From Scalindua sp964437425 (GTDB lineage Bacteria; Planctomycetota; Brocadiia; Brocadiales; Scalinduaceae): DNA of 30,650 nucleotides. A model generated the notes under the pieces. The model made no database searches. It worked only from the letters and a program-made list of their open reading frames with translations, and was not told the DNA's origin. Of the stretch, positions 1 through 7,612 are shown piece after piece (positions within the stretch are counted from its first letter, which is position 1; each line of letters begins with the position of its first letter). The stretch covers positions 1 through 30,650 of the forward strand of contig CAYTGO010000037.1 in the NCBI GenBank assembly GCA_964437425.1. The letters run 5' to 3'. The position numbers and the translations under genes are program-made.

Positions 1-431
1 AAAAAATCTTTTCCCTTGCTGGGGTAAGTGCACATTGTTTTCGAATCCAGGTAAAATCGCTCAACAAGATCAGGTTCCGGGAGAACCTGATCTTGTATGC
101 AACTCTTCTTAATAGCTTTAAAGTCTTTTGACATACGTCTTTTCAGATCCATGTAGCTTTCACCATTAGTCTCTGTGGATGGTGTTGATTCAACTTCTCC
201 TCCCTCAGTATCTGTTAAGGCGTTTGCCAGTTTAAATTTCAGCTTGGCAGAGAATGTGTCACCCTTGGCTTTCAGGCCGATCTTTACATCGGTATCCACT
301 GCCATTGAACACTTTTGTTTGTTTATGGTTACAACACCTTTTTCCAGTTCGTCTGCTAATGCTCTCAGCTTCTCAGCAGCCTCATTGACAGAAAGATAAA
401 ACTCCTGTTTCTTTTTATTTGAGTCAGACAT
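1..431 (-). CDS. GAK-system XXXCH-like protein, C-terminus cut by window edge
   Basis: Reading the minus strand from the ATG at 431 gives at least 143 open codons with no stop before the window edge. A GGAGG ribosome binding site lies at about 437-441. The N-terminal 60 residues (LSVNEAAEKLRALADELEKG) resemble the amphi-Trp type of domain. The C-terminal part has a YMDLKRRMSKDFKAIKKS segment, then a proline and VERFYLDS, then TYPSKGKDF. This matches my memory of the XXXCH domain of the GAK system, whose other members are a grasp-type ATP enzyme, an HprK-related protein, a CofD-related protein and an amphi-Trp protein. The biochemical role of that system is not known to me. There is no signal peptide or membrane helix. 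The partner genes would lie to the left of this window. The family call is moderately supported; that this is a real gene is well supported. Confidence 0.7.
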   Translation of the reverse strand, partial: MSDSNKKKQEFYLSVNEAAEKLRALADELEKGVVTINKQKCSMAVDTDVKIGLKAKGDTFSAKLKFKLANALTDTEGGEVESTPSTETNGESYMDLKRRMSKDFKAIKKSCIQDQVLPEPDLVERFYLDSKTMCTYPSKGKDF

Positions 432-701
432 CTTTGCCTCCATTTACCGGGATATATATCAAGTGCTCTACTATGCTATTAAATATAACAGAAGAAGACG
501 ATGATTAGAATAGTTATTTATACAAATTATTAATTAGGAATCATAAAAAAACAGTTTGATATTGAGCTCCCAATGCTTTAATCTAGAATGCGTGAAAGAA
601 GTCAAGATGAGATAGAGAGTTAGATTGGAATTTTGGTACTTGTGCCAGTTAGTTTAGGCGACAGAAGCTATTGAAAGGATATTCGAACGGGAGGGGATCG
701 A

Positions 702-1247
702 ATGATGAAGATCAGTAAAGTATTTATAGTTATGCTTTTTTTCTTTTTTCTAACTACCGGAATCTTAACCTATGGATGGAAGTGTAATGAAGCTTTGTGT
801 GAAGATATAGAAACGCTTCATGTAGATAAATCGTCACCTACTCAGGGTCTGATGCGCATAATCAGTTCACATACCTCTAAAATGCTGGATGCTATAATGA
901 TTGGTGATTTCGATTTGGTTATCAAGGAATCAAAAGAGATTATTAAGGCCAGTGAGGTTGTTATGCGTATGTTCTTTACTGAGGAAGGAAAGGCCGGGGA
1001 GTGGTTCAGTAAAGCAGGTAATAACCCTGATGACCCGGAAGCCGTAGCAGCGATGAAGGAGGATTTTGAGAAATATCTTAAGCTGGTTACTGATGCTTCC
1101 AATAATGTCGCTGAATCATCCAGAAAGAAAAACATTGTAGAGACCTACAACAGTTTTGATGCAATGCTGAGAAGGGCATGCTTCGGATGTCATCAACAGT
1201 CCCGTCTGGAATGGCCGGGGTGGATGAAGCAGGCAGAGACAAAATAA
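702..1247 (+). CDS. Exported monoheme cytochrome c (C-terminal CXXCH)
   Basis: The 181-residue product starts with a hydrophobic segment (residues about 4-25, with FFFFLTTG) that fits a signal peptide, so it should act outside the cytoplasmic membrane. It has a single heme-attachment motif, CFGCH, at residues 160-164, close to the C-terminus. The region before it appears helical. A lone CXXCH near the C-terminus of a small helical protein is the arrangement of class II cytochromes (cytochrome c'/c556), so an electron-transfer or ligand-binding heme protein is likely. The exact subfamily is not certain. The start at 702 is chosen because a GGGAGGGG ribosome binding site sits just upstream; the second ATG at 705 is equally possible. 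It converges on the carbonic anhydrase gene with only 12 bases between the two stops and no visible terminator. Confidence 0.8.
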   Translation: MMKISKVFIVMLFFFFLTTGILTYGWKCNEALCEDIETLHVDKSSPTQGLMRIISSHTSKMLDAIMIGDFDLVIKESKEIIKASEVVMRMFFTEEGKAGEWFSKAGNNPDDPEAVAAMKEDFEKYLKLVTDASNNVAESSRKKNIVETYNSFDAMLRRACFGCHQQSRLEWPGWMKQAETK

Positions 1248-1259
1248 TTAAGGCCATGA

Positions 1260-2075
1260 TCAACTACCCTCAATAATTCTTTCATGTATTTCCTGGATTT
1301 GTCGGGCATTATAACCCTCAATTTTTACAATATTGTGGATCTGCTCCGGAGATGCCTCATAAATGTGCTTGTCAATATACCAGTGCACACTTTCTGTATA
1401 AGGTGGTGTGGTGAGCGAGCCTTTGTAGAAATAAAGCCCCTCCTCGGATTTGTCTTTCCTGGCAACCATTAAAAGATCACTCAATCTTACACGGCCTGAC
1501 TGGATATTATGGATCGAGTGTATTTCCTCCGGAATGAGATCATGAAAGTCACTGATAAACTTATTCTCTTCTCCCATCTTAAAGAGAATACTTACCACCA
1601 GATACTCGATCCTGCCATTTGCCTCATCTTCAGCAGCATTTACAATATGCATCTCCATTGGATATAACATGCCGTCCAACTGATGCTCTGACGGCGTATG
1701 AAAGTGCATCTGCTTAAAGTGGAATGTTTTACCGTGAGCCGAGATCGTGCTTCCCTCTGCGAAATGGAGCTGTATCGTGTGGCCCAGATTCGTGATGGAA
1801 TCAACTTCGTCCTTGTATCTGACGTTGATGGTACGGCTGTCTACGTTTTCAACCGTTTTTGTCAGAATATTAATAGGCGACTGTATCAATCCGTGGTCAA
1901 GTCCCGGTAAGGCAAACCCCTGTTTGTTTTCTTTTGAAACATCAAAGAATTGTGTCTCTAACTCTTCAGTTTGTCTATTGTCCTGTAGAATCTTCCTGAT
2001 GTTAACTCTTTTGCTTGAATTACAGGCGGTTGTCAGGAGTGTTGCCAGTAAGACTACATAGAATATTTGCTTCAT
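1260..2075 (-). CDS. Alpha-type carbonic anhydrase, probable lipoprotein
   Basis: The 271-residue protein catalyses reversible CO2 hydration. The N-terminus (LLATLLTTAC) is a hydrophobic signal ending in a lipobox-like cysteine at residue 18, so the enzyme is probably lipid-anchored outside the cytoplasmic membrane. Alpha-family motifs are present in order: QSPINI at about 65-70, NLGH with the proton-shuttle type His99, HFHTPSEH with zinc ligands His124 and His126, MEMH with the third zinc ligand His143, and SLTTPP followed by SVHW near 220-230. Two departures are visible. The usual N-terminal tryptophan/tyrosine-rich stretch before QSPINI is replaced by FALPGLDHG, and the usual cysteine after TTPP is a tyrosine. 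The length is normal for the family. No clear ribosome binding site precedes the ATG. The family assignment is secure; the anchoring is inferred. Confidence 0.9.
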   Translation of the reverse strand: MKQIFYVVLLATLLTTACNSSKRVNIRKILQDNRQTEELETQFFDVSKENKQGFALPGLDHGLIQSPINILTKTVENVDSRTINVRYKDEVDSITNLGHTIQLHFAEGSTISAHGKTFHFKQMHFHTPSEHQLDGMLYPMEMHIVNAAEDEANGRIEYLVVSILFKMGEENKFISDFHDLIPEEIHSIHNIQSGRVRLSDLLMVARKDKSEEGLYFYKGSLTTPPYTESVHWYIDKHIYEASPEQIHNIVKIEGYNARQIQEIHERIIEGS

Positions 2076-2628
2076 AAGTCGTATATATTTATCATTAGTC
2101 TTTAATAGTTATATATGGGTAAATCGCAAAATTAATGCCGAATATTTTTCTTTCAAGTGAAATCATTGTGTGTATAGTAACTATTTGTATGTTGGGCAGT
2201 TATATGGTTTGTATGAAATTAGATAAGATCTTTTTATTTTGATAAATATTTTTTATAACGAAAATATTTCGGAACGGCTATGGTATTGGCGAAATATGTA
2301 CAGTTGGTCACTGTTTTTCCAGATAAGAAGTGCTCTACGGTTTCGTTTAACTCCGTCCAATTTTGCCGGGTGCTAGTAAATGCGTTTATTCTGGATAGAT
2401 ACGTGCAACTTCACTATTTGTTTGAGTTCTTATGTGCACAACATGCAGGGGCGAGACTCAATCTTTTCTGCTTGCTTTTAAGTTGCCTTGATAATAAGCT
2501 TTGGGCAGAGTCTATCTGCAATCAGGGGTGGAAGTTAAGATTTTATAAGAATACTGATAGTGTGATGAGTGTATAGCCTGGAAATTTTTCTACGATACCA
2601 TCTAGGGACATTGAGTTAATGACCATAT
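2076..2628. other. AT-rich intergenic region upstream of the hybrid kinase
   Basis: There is no convincing gene here. A 98-codon open frame at 2280-2576 on the plus strand lacks a ribosome binding site, has no recognisable motif and encodes an unusually cysteine-rich product, so it is judged non-coding. The only structure noted is the inverted repeat at 2244-2269. The promoter of the carbonic anhydrase gene and that of the kinase should both lie in this stretch. Confidence 0.5.
2244..2269. repeat. Perfect 9-bp inverted repeat, 8-base spacer
   Basis: The arms are AAATATTTT and AAAATATTT, exact reverse complements around TTATAACG. The repeat lies in the gap between the divergent carbonic anhydrase and kinase genes. 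It could be an operator or simply a feature of AT-rich DNA. There is no T-run suggestive of a terminator. Confidence 0.4.
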
Positions 2629-2646
2629 ATGTGTGGTCAGAGAGTG

Positions 2647-4686
2647 ATGAAAATGAATACGGAAACTCAAAACATACAGTCAAAAACTCGAAACATCCTC
2701 ATTGTGGATGATGTAGAAAATAATCTCATACTACTGGAAGAGTTGCTGACAGGGGAGGGTTATAACGTCGTAACGGCTGTTAACGGAAAAGATGCACTTG
2801 AGAAGCTGGATGCAGAGAAAGAGTGTGACCTTATAATCTCCGACATTCTAATGCCGGTAATGGATGGATTTATGTTTTGTGAAAATGTGAGAAGGGACGA
2901 GAAGCTGAGGAATATTCCCTTCGTTTTTACCACCGCATCATTTGTAGGCGAAAAAGATGAGGCGCTTGCTTTAAAGCTGGGAGCAAAAAAGTTTATTCGT
3001 AAGCCATTTGATCCGGAAGGGTTTTTAGAGACAGTGCAGGAATTATTGGAAGATGATGAGGGTGGTATGATGAAGACACAAGGGATATCTTTGGAGCATG
3101 ATAATGATGTGCATGGTCTATACAAAGAGCGTTTGGTTGATAAATTGGAGAAAAAGGTCCAGGATCTTGAGAATGAAATTACCGAGCGTAAGAAGGTAGA
3201 GGGGATGCTTAGGGAGAGCGAGGAAAAATACCGTGCCATGTTTGAAACCTCCAGGGTTGGTATGGCCACGTGCAAAATGGATGGTACTCTGATTGAGTTT
3301 AATCAGGCATATCTCGATATCATTGGATATACAAAAGAGGAGGCGTTGCAGCTTACTTATTGGGATGTTACACCAGAAGAATTTGCAGATGATGAGGCCA
3401 GGCAACTTCACTCGTTGAAAGAGATCGGTAGATACGGTCCCTATGAGAAGGAATATATACGGAAAGATGGTAACAGGGTGCCTGTCCTGCTTAATGGAGT
3501 AGTAATTAAAGGAGCGGATGGTAGCGATTACATATGGTCAGTAGTTCAGGACATTTCTGAGCACAAAAAAATGGAGAAATCTCTCATACAATCAGAAAAA
3601 TTAAAATCAATAGGGGTATTATCAGCTGGAATTTCTCATGAGTTTAATAACATTCTTGCTGTCATCTCTGGTAATGTACAGTTGCTGAAAGAGGTCTATG
3701 GGGATCAGGGGGGGTTAACGAAAGCACTTGATACTATTAAAAAGGCGGTAGATGATGGTACACAAATTTCCCGTAAGATTCTTAAATTTACCAAGACTGA
3801 GAGTGATACTGAAGGGTTTGAGCCATCTGATATCAGGGACTTGATAACGCAGTCTATTGATTTCACATCACCAAGGTGGAAAAATGAGGCCCAGGCAAAT
3901 GGTATAGATTATCAGATAATGATAGATGGTTTGAAGAGCGTCTCGCCCATAATGTGTAATCCCTCAGAATTGAGAGAGGTATTTATAAATGTAATTAATA
4001 ATGCGCTAGATGCAATGCCTGATGGTGGCAATCTCTTGTTCAGTGCATGGAGTAATGACAATGCTGTTCTTGTGAGTATTTCTGACACAGGAGAGGGTAT
4101 GTCTGAAGAGACAAGAAAAAATATTTTTGATCCTTTCTTTACTACGAAAACGGCAGTAGGGACCGGATTGGGTATGAGTCTCTCTTATGGCATAATAATC
4201 AGGCATGGTGGCACTATAGCGGTGGAAAGTGAGGTGGGAAAGGGTACAAAGTTTACTATACAATTTCCAACGTCCAGTGAGAGCGCCAGTCTGATTACGA
4301 ATCATGAACCGAAACATGTATTAAAAGAAAGGAATTTACGCATCCTGGTGGTAGATGATGAAGATGCTATATGCTCGGTACTGGATCAGCTTTTATCGTA
4401 TAGTGGTAACAAGGTTAAGACGGTTAATAAAGGTACCGATGCTTTAGATATAGTAAAGAGTGAAAGTTTTGATCTTGTATTGTGTGATCTTGCCATGCCC
4501 GGTATCTCTGGATATGAAGTCATAGAGGTGTTGAATAAATTAGAAAAGAGACCAAAAATAGGAATAATTACTGGCTGGGGAGAAAACGTAGATACAGCGG
4601 CAGAGGGCATGAATGTCGACTTTATTGCAAGGAAGCCCTTTGATTTTAGTGAGTTAGCAAAACAGATAAATAGCCTGGAATTTTAG
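2647..4686 (+). CDS. Hybrid sensor histidine kinase/response regulator (REC-PAS-HisKA-HATPase-REC)
   Basis: This soluble two-component protein of about 679 residues has no membrane helix. Numbering from the ATG at 2647, the domains are: a receiver (about 16-140) with acceptor Asp66 in SDILMP; a coiled linker; a PAS domain (about 195-312); a HisKA domain with His331 in SHEFNN; an ATPase domain with N-box NVINNALDAMPDG, then SDTGEGM, FDPFFTTK and GTGLGMSLSYG; and a second receiver (about 561-679) with acceptor Asp614 in CDLAMP. All catalytic motifs look intact. The leading receiver suggests it takes input from another kinase, and the last receiver suggests a phosphorelay. No output domain or cognate regulator lies next to it, so it is an orphan here. 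ATGs at 2629, 2647 and 2653 are all possible; a weak AGAGAG favours 2647. Confidence 0.88.
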   Translation: MKMNTETQNIQSKTRNILIVDDVENNLILLEELLTGEGYNVVTAVNGKDALEKLDAEKECDLIISDILMPVMDGFMFCENVRRDEKLRNIPFVFTTASFVGEKDEALALKLGAKKFIRKPFDPEGFLETVQELLEDDEGGMMKTQGISLEHDNDVHGLYKERLVDKLEKKVQDLENEITERKKVEGMLRESEEKYRAMFETSRVGMATCKMDGTLIEFNQAYLDIIGYTKEEALQLTYWDVTPEEFADDEARQLHSLKEIGRYGPYEKEYIRKDGNRVPVLLNGVVIKGADGSDYIWSVVQDISEHKKMEKSLIQSEKLKSIGVLSAGISHEFNNILAVISGNVQLLKEVYGDQGGLTKALDTIKKAVDDGTQISRKILKFTKTESDTEGFEPSDIRDLITQSIDFTSPRWKNEAQANGIDYQIMIDGLKSVSPIMCNPSELREVFINVINNALDAMPDGGNLLFSAWSNDNAVLVSISDTGEGMSEETRKNIFDPFFTTKTAVGTGLGMSLSYGIIIRHGGTIAVESEVGKGTKFTIQFPTSSESASLITNHEPKHVLKERNLRILVVDDEDAICSVLDQLLSYSGNKVKTVNKGTDALDIVKSESFDLVLCDLAMPGISGYEVIEVLNKLEKRPKIGIITGWGENVDTAAEGMNVDFIARKPFDFSELAKQINSLEF

Positions 4687-4737
4687 TCTGCGTTTGGCCA
4701 TCCTCTTCTTAGGTTTGTTCAATTCAGGTAAAACATA

Positions 4738-6024
4738 CTATTTCTTAGAATCTTCTTTTTTGTGTTGGATGCCGAAGAGGTGTTTTATCGTTTCTACATA
4801 TTGAAAACCGCCGCCGTTCTTTGCTTTCTCTTTTCCTACCTTGGCGGGTTTGTGGAGGATTTTGTTGAGTGTTCGCTGCATTGAATAGACTATATGTTCC
4901 CACTCCTCATGTGCTATGTCTCCCAGTTTCGGTCTCAACCTCTCAAGCTCCTGTTCTCCTATTTCGTGGAAGTGGTTTCTTAGCTGAGAAATAGCCGGCC
5001 CGATCTTCAACTCCTCTACCCATGCCATGTATTGTGCTACTTCCTTGTCGATGATCGTCACGCATTTGTCGATGTCCTTCTTTCTCTCCTCTGCATTACT
5101 GTTAGCGACTTTGTTCAGGTCGTTTATATCGTATAGGTAGACGTTGTCGATCTTTGATATTTCAGGGTCAATGTCCCTTGGGAAGGCGATGTCTATTAGC
5201 AACATAGGGTTGCCTCTACGTGCCTTTATGGCATTCTTTATGTGCTCCACGTGTACTACGTGGCGAGGAGATGCGGTAGAACTGATGATTATGTCTGCCT
5301 GTGGGAGGTATTCATCAAGCTTCTCGTAGTTTATGGCCTTACCCTCATACTCTTCTGCAAGGGACTTTGCCTTATCGTAGTTTCTGTTTGCTACTATTGC
5401 CGTTTTTGCGCCGCGCTCTACCAGGTGTTTTAATACAAGTTCACACATCTCGCCTGCACCGATTATGAACATCGTCTTTTCCGAGAAGTCTTTGAATATC
5501 TTGATGGCAAGGTCAACGGCAACCGTACTCACAGATATATTTCCTTTGCCGATGGCTGTCTTAGTGTGTACGTCCTTGGCAACGGTCAGTGAACGCTGGA
5601 AGAGCTGGTTAAGGATACTGCCGGTTGTCTCTGCTGTAGTCGCTGTTTGGTACGCCTCCTTCACCTGGGAGATGATCTGTGTTTCACCAAGGACACCTGA
5701 GTTGAGGCTGGATGCCACAAAAAACAGGTGTCTGACTGCATTTATTCCCTGGTGGTGGTACATATGATCGGCAAATTCTTCCTTTGGCAGTCCGTGGAAT
5801 GCAGAGAAAAAATCCAGCAGGGTGTCTTTGTCCAGACTGTCATCGGGTGACGTTGCATAGATCTCTACACGGTTACATGTAGATAGTATGACTGTCTCTG
5901 AAGACGGGAAAGACTGTGCAAATGAAGAGAGTGCGATTGGCACAGATGAAGGGCTGAAGGCAAGCTTCTCCCTTACTTCTACAGGTGCAGAGTCATGATT
6001 CAGACCAAGTGTATGTAAATTCAT
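4738..6024 (-). CDS. hemA: Glutamyl-tRNA reductase
   Basis: The enzyme uses NADPH to reduce glutamyl-tRNA to glutamate-1-semialdehyde, the first committed step of C5 tetrapyrrole synthesis, in the cytoplasm. The 428-residue length is typical. The N-terminal catalytic domain holds LGLNHDSAPVEVREK and the nucleophile Cys50 in LSTCNRVEIY. SGVLGETQI follows near residue 108. The NADPH-binding Rossmann fold shows FIIGAGEMCELVLKHL. The C-terminal part is the helical dimerisation domain. It begins 12 bases after the stop of the HemX/CcsA-like gene and is surely cotranscribed with it. This pairing of hemA with hemX is known from Gram-positive bacteria and links heme supply to cytochrome maturation. 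No ribosome binding site is obvious. The identification is secure. Confidence 0.97.
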   Translation of the reverse strand: MNLHTLGLNHDSAPVEVREKLAFSPSSVPIALSSFAQSFPSSETVILSTCNRVEIYATSPDDSLDKDTLLDFFSAFHGLPKEEFADHMYHHQGINAVRHLFFVASSLNSGVLGETQIISQVKEAYQTATTAETTGSILNQLFQRSLTVAKDVHTKTAIGKGNISVSTVAVDLAIKIFKDFSEKTMFIIGAGEMCELVLKHLVERGAKTAIVANRNYDKAKSLAEEYEGKAINYEKLDEYLPQADIIISSTASPRHVVHVEHIKNAIKARRGNPMLLIDIAFPRDIDPEISKIDNVYLYDINDLNKVANSNAEERKKDIDKCVTIIDKEVAQYMAWVEELKIGPAISQLRNHFHEIGEQELERLRPKLGDIAHEEWEHIVYSMQRTLNKILHKPAKVGKEKAKNGGGFQYVETIKHLFGIQHKKEDSKK

Positions 6025-6036
6025 ATTTAGTTTATT

Positions 6037-6933
6037 CTAAGATTCTACTTTTATCATTCCGGGCGCTTCCGGTGTTATTATCTCTTGTTCAAGTATTACT
6101 GAACCCGTATCATATCCATGTTTATGTCCCATCAGAAATGGGCCGATAAAGGTAAATATTACAATAACAAAACCTACTATTGTAACTATAGCTACTCTTG
6201 TTCCATGGAAAGAGGCTCCGAGTCTAAGGTGTAGTATTGCGGCATAGATAAGCCATGTCAGAGATCCCAATAGTACCTTCGGGTCAAGGTACCAGAGAAG
6301 GCCCAATATGTTGGTTGTCTTTGCCCATACCGTACCAGAAACAAGACCAATTGTAAGAAGTGGAAAACCTAGTGTGATAGTTTTCCACATTAATGCATCC
6401 AGGGTTTCAAGGGATGGCAAACTATCGAAGAGAGGGCCAAATGACTTTTTCTTCAATTGCCTCTCCATCGTCAGGTACATTATGCTGAAAATGAAAGAGA
6501 CTGTAAAAGAGGCATAGCCCAGGAATATCGGTATTATATGGGCAAACAGCCAGAATGTCTTTAGGTTAGCCGTCAGTGCCAGGTCATTTTTTACCAGTGT
6601 AACCGCTGCAATTGAGAACCCGGTAACTATCGGCATAACAAAGGGCGTCAGTGACTGCAGCCTGTACAAGAATTTGAGTATTACAGAGAGCAACACAATC
6701 AGAGAGAGATAGAATGTGGATGACTCAAAAAGTGTTGATATCGGCAAAGTACCGGATTGTGCACTTACAATAATTAAAAAAGCGCAGTGAATTGATAAAC
6801 CTGCAATAATAAAGTAATCGGCCAGTCTTTTACTGAATCTGTTCGGATTGAATATAGATCCTACTTCCCAGATTGAATCCAGGAGATAGAGGACGATTGC
6901 TGCTATAAAAACAAATTGTATTGGACTGAACAT
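6037..6933 (-). CDS. HemX/CcsA-type cytochrome c assembly membrane protein
   Basis: The 298-residue protein has about eight hydrophobic segments and belongs to the CcsA/CcmC/HemX superfamily of heme-handling membrane proteins. Supporting features are LFAHIIPIFLGYASFTVSF with a conserved histidine, GTVWAKTTNILG, and DPKVLLGSLTWLIYAAILHLR. In true CcsA and CcmC the heme-binding motif reads roughly WGxxWxWDPKE. Here the tryptophans are mostly lost (LGLLWYLDPK), which suits a HemX-type paralog rather than the core synthetase subunit. It lies directly upstream of hemA in the same operon, which also points to HemX; that protein is reported to modulate glutamyl-tRNA reductase levels in Bacillus. The symbol is left open because CcsA-like and HemX-like proteins cannot be separated with certainty by eye. 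Confidence 0.82.
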   Translation of the reverse strand: MFSPIQFVFIAAIVLYLLDSIWEVGSIFNPNRFSKRLADYFIIAGLSIHCAFLIIVSAQSGTLPISTLFESSTFYLSLIVLLSVILKFLYRLQSLTPFVMPIVTGFSIAAVTLVKNDLALTANLKTFWLFAHIIPIFLGYASFTVSFIFSIMYLTMERQLKKKSFGPLFDSLPSLETLDALMWKTITLGFPLLTIGLVSGTVWAKTTNILGLLWYLDPKVLLGSLTWLIYAAILHLRLGASFHGTRVAIVTIVGFVIVIFTFIGPFLMGHKHGYDTGSVILEQEIITPEAPGMIKVES

Positions 6934-7263
6934 GGTTGCTTTAAAAATTATTTATCATAGTGAGTTTAAACCTCACTATGTCTATATCAGGTATACATTT
7001 GCATAAAACCATAATGGCTGTGCAAATTAGCGAAACATATTATTTTATACATAAAATGCAATTAATCAAACAAAAAAAAGCCTTGTACATGCTACGTTAC
7101 ATAGACATATATAAGGAGCAGGCAGCATTATGCTTCTTCTCCTTTTCATGCCAGACCTATTTTCTTCTTGATTTTCATTTATGTTTCTGTAGCATGCAAC
7201 GAGTTTCATAAACGGGGGGGTTGCATTTTAGTATATATCTAATCACTTATTAAGGTTATAAAA
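6934..7263. other. Intergenic region between divergent hemX-like and small membrane protein genes
   Basis: This 330-base stretch holds no supported gene. An 83-codon open frame at 6960-7211 overlaps the inverted repeat and has no ribosome binding site or recognisable motif. Promoters for both divergent genes are expected here. A run of seven G residues lies near 7215-7221. Confidence 0.45.
6956..6980. repeat. Perfect 9-bp inverted repeat upstream of the hemX-hemA operon
   Basis: CATAGTGAG and CTCACTATG are exact reverse complements separated by seven bases (TTTAAAC). The repeat begins about 22 bases upstream of the start codon of the hemX-like gene, where an operator or a 5'-leader hairpin would be expected. 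No regulator family can be named from it. Confidence 0.5.
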
Positions 7264-7593
7264 ATGCAAAAAAATATCAGTGTATGGAATAAGTTGTTTG
7301 TTGTTTTTGTGATGCTGTGGTCCGTATTTGCTATATATGTCTTTTACGGTACATTTCATAATATTTCCAGTGACTGGGACAAAATTGAAACAAAAGCTGT
7401 AGAGAAAAGTACAGACAGTGAAGAACAAAGGCTGGATCATTCAGTTGCGCATGATCTAATGAAGGAAGAGAAAAGTAAGGCGAGATTTCTGTTCTTGCAA
7501 TTATGGGTTCTTCCTATCGTCTTAGTCTACTGTTTAGGGCAGATTACTGGCTGGACAGTCAAAGGATATTTGAAAAAAGAAGAAGCAGGCTAG
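7264..7593 (+). CDS. Small two-helix membrane protein of unknown function
   Basis: The 109-residue product has one membrane segment at about 9-29 (LFVVFVMLWSVFAIYVFYG) and a second at about 77-97 (LFLQLWVLPIVLVYCLGQITG). Between them lies a charged, helical loop of about 45 residues. I recognise no family. The two-helix hairpin with a soluble loop is common among small accessory membrane proteins. A weak AAGG lies upstream of the ATG. The gene stops 19 bases before the convergent stop of the transporter gene. The regular helix/loop/helix composition argues that it is real, but it is not proven. Confidence 0.6.
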   Translation: MQKNISVWNKLFVVFVMLWSVFAIYVFYGTFHNISSDWDKIETKAVEKSTDSEEQRLDHSVAHDLMKEEKSKARFLFLQLWVLPIVLVYCLGQITGWTVKGYLKKEEAG

Positions 7594-7612
7594 AAATTAT
7601 ATCCTGCTTAAA

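Noticed and set aside
2280..2576. 98-codon plus-strand open frame before the hybrid kinase
   Set aside because: No ribosome binding site, unusually many cysteines, no motif, and it lies in AT-rich intergenic DNA.
6960..7211. 83-codon plus-strand open frame between the hemX-like and small membrane protein genes
   Set aside because: It starts inside the inverted repeat, has no ribosome binding site, and its composition is random-looking.
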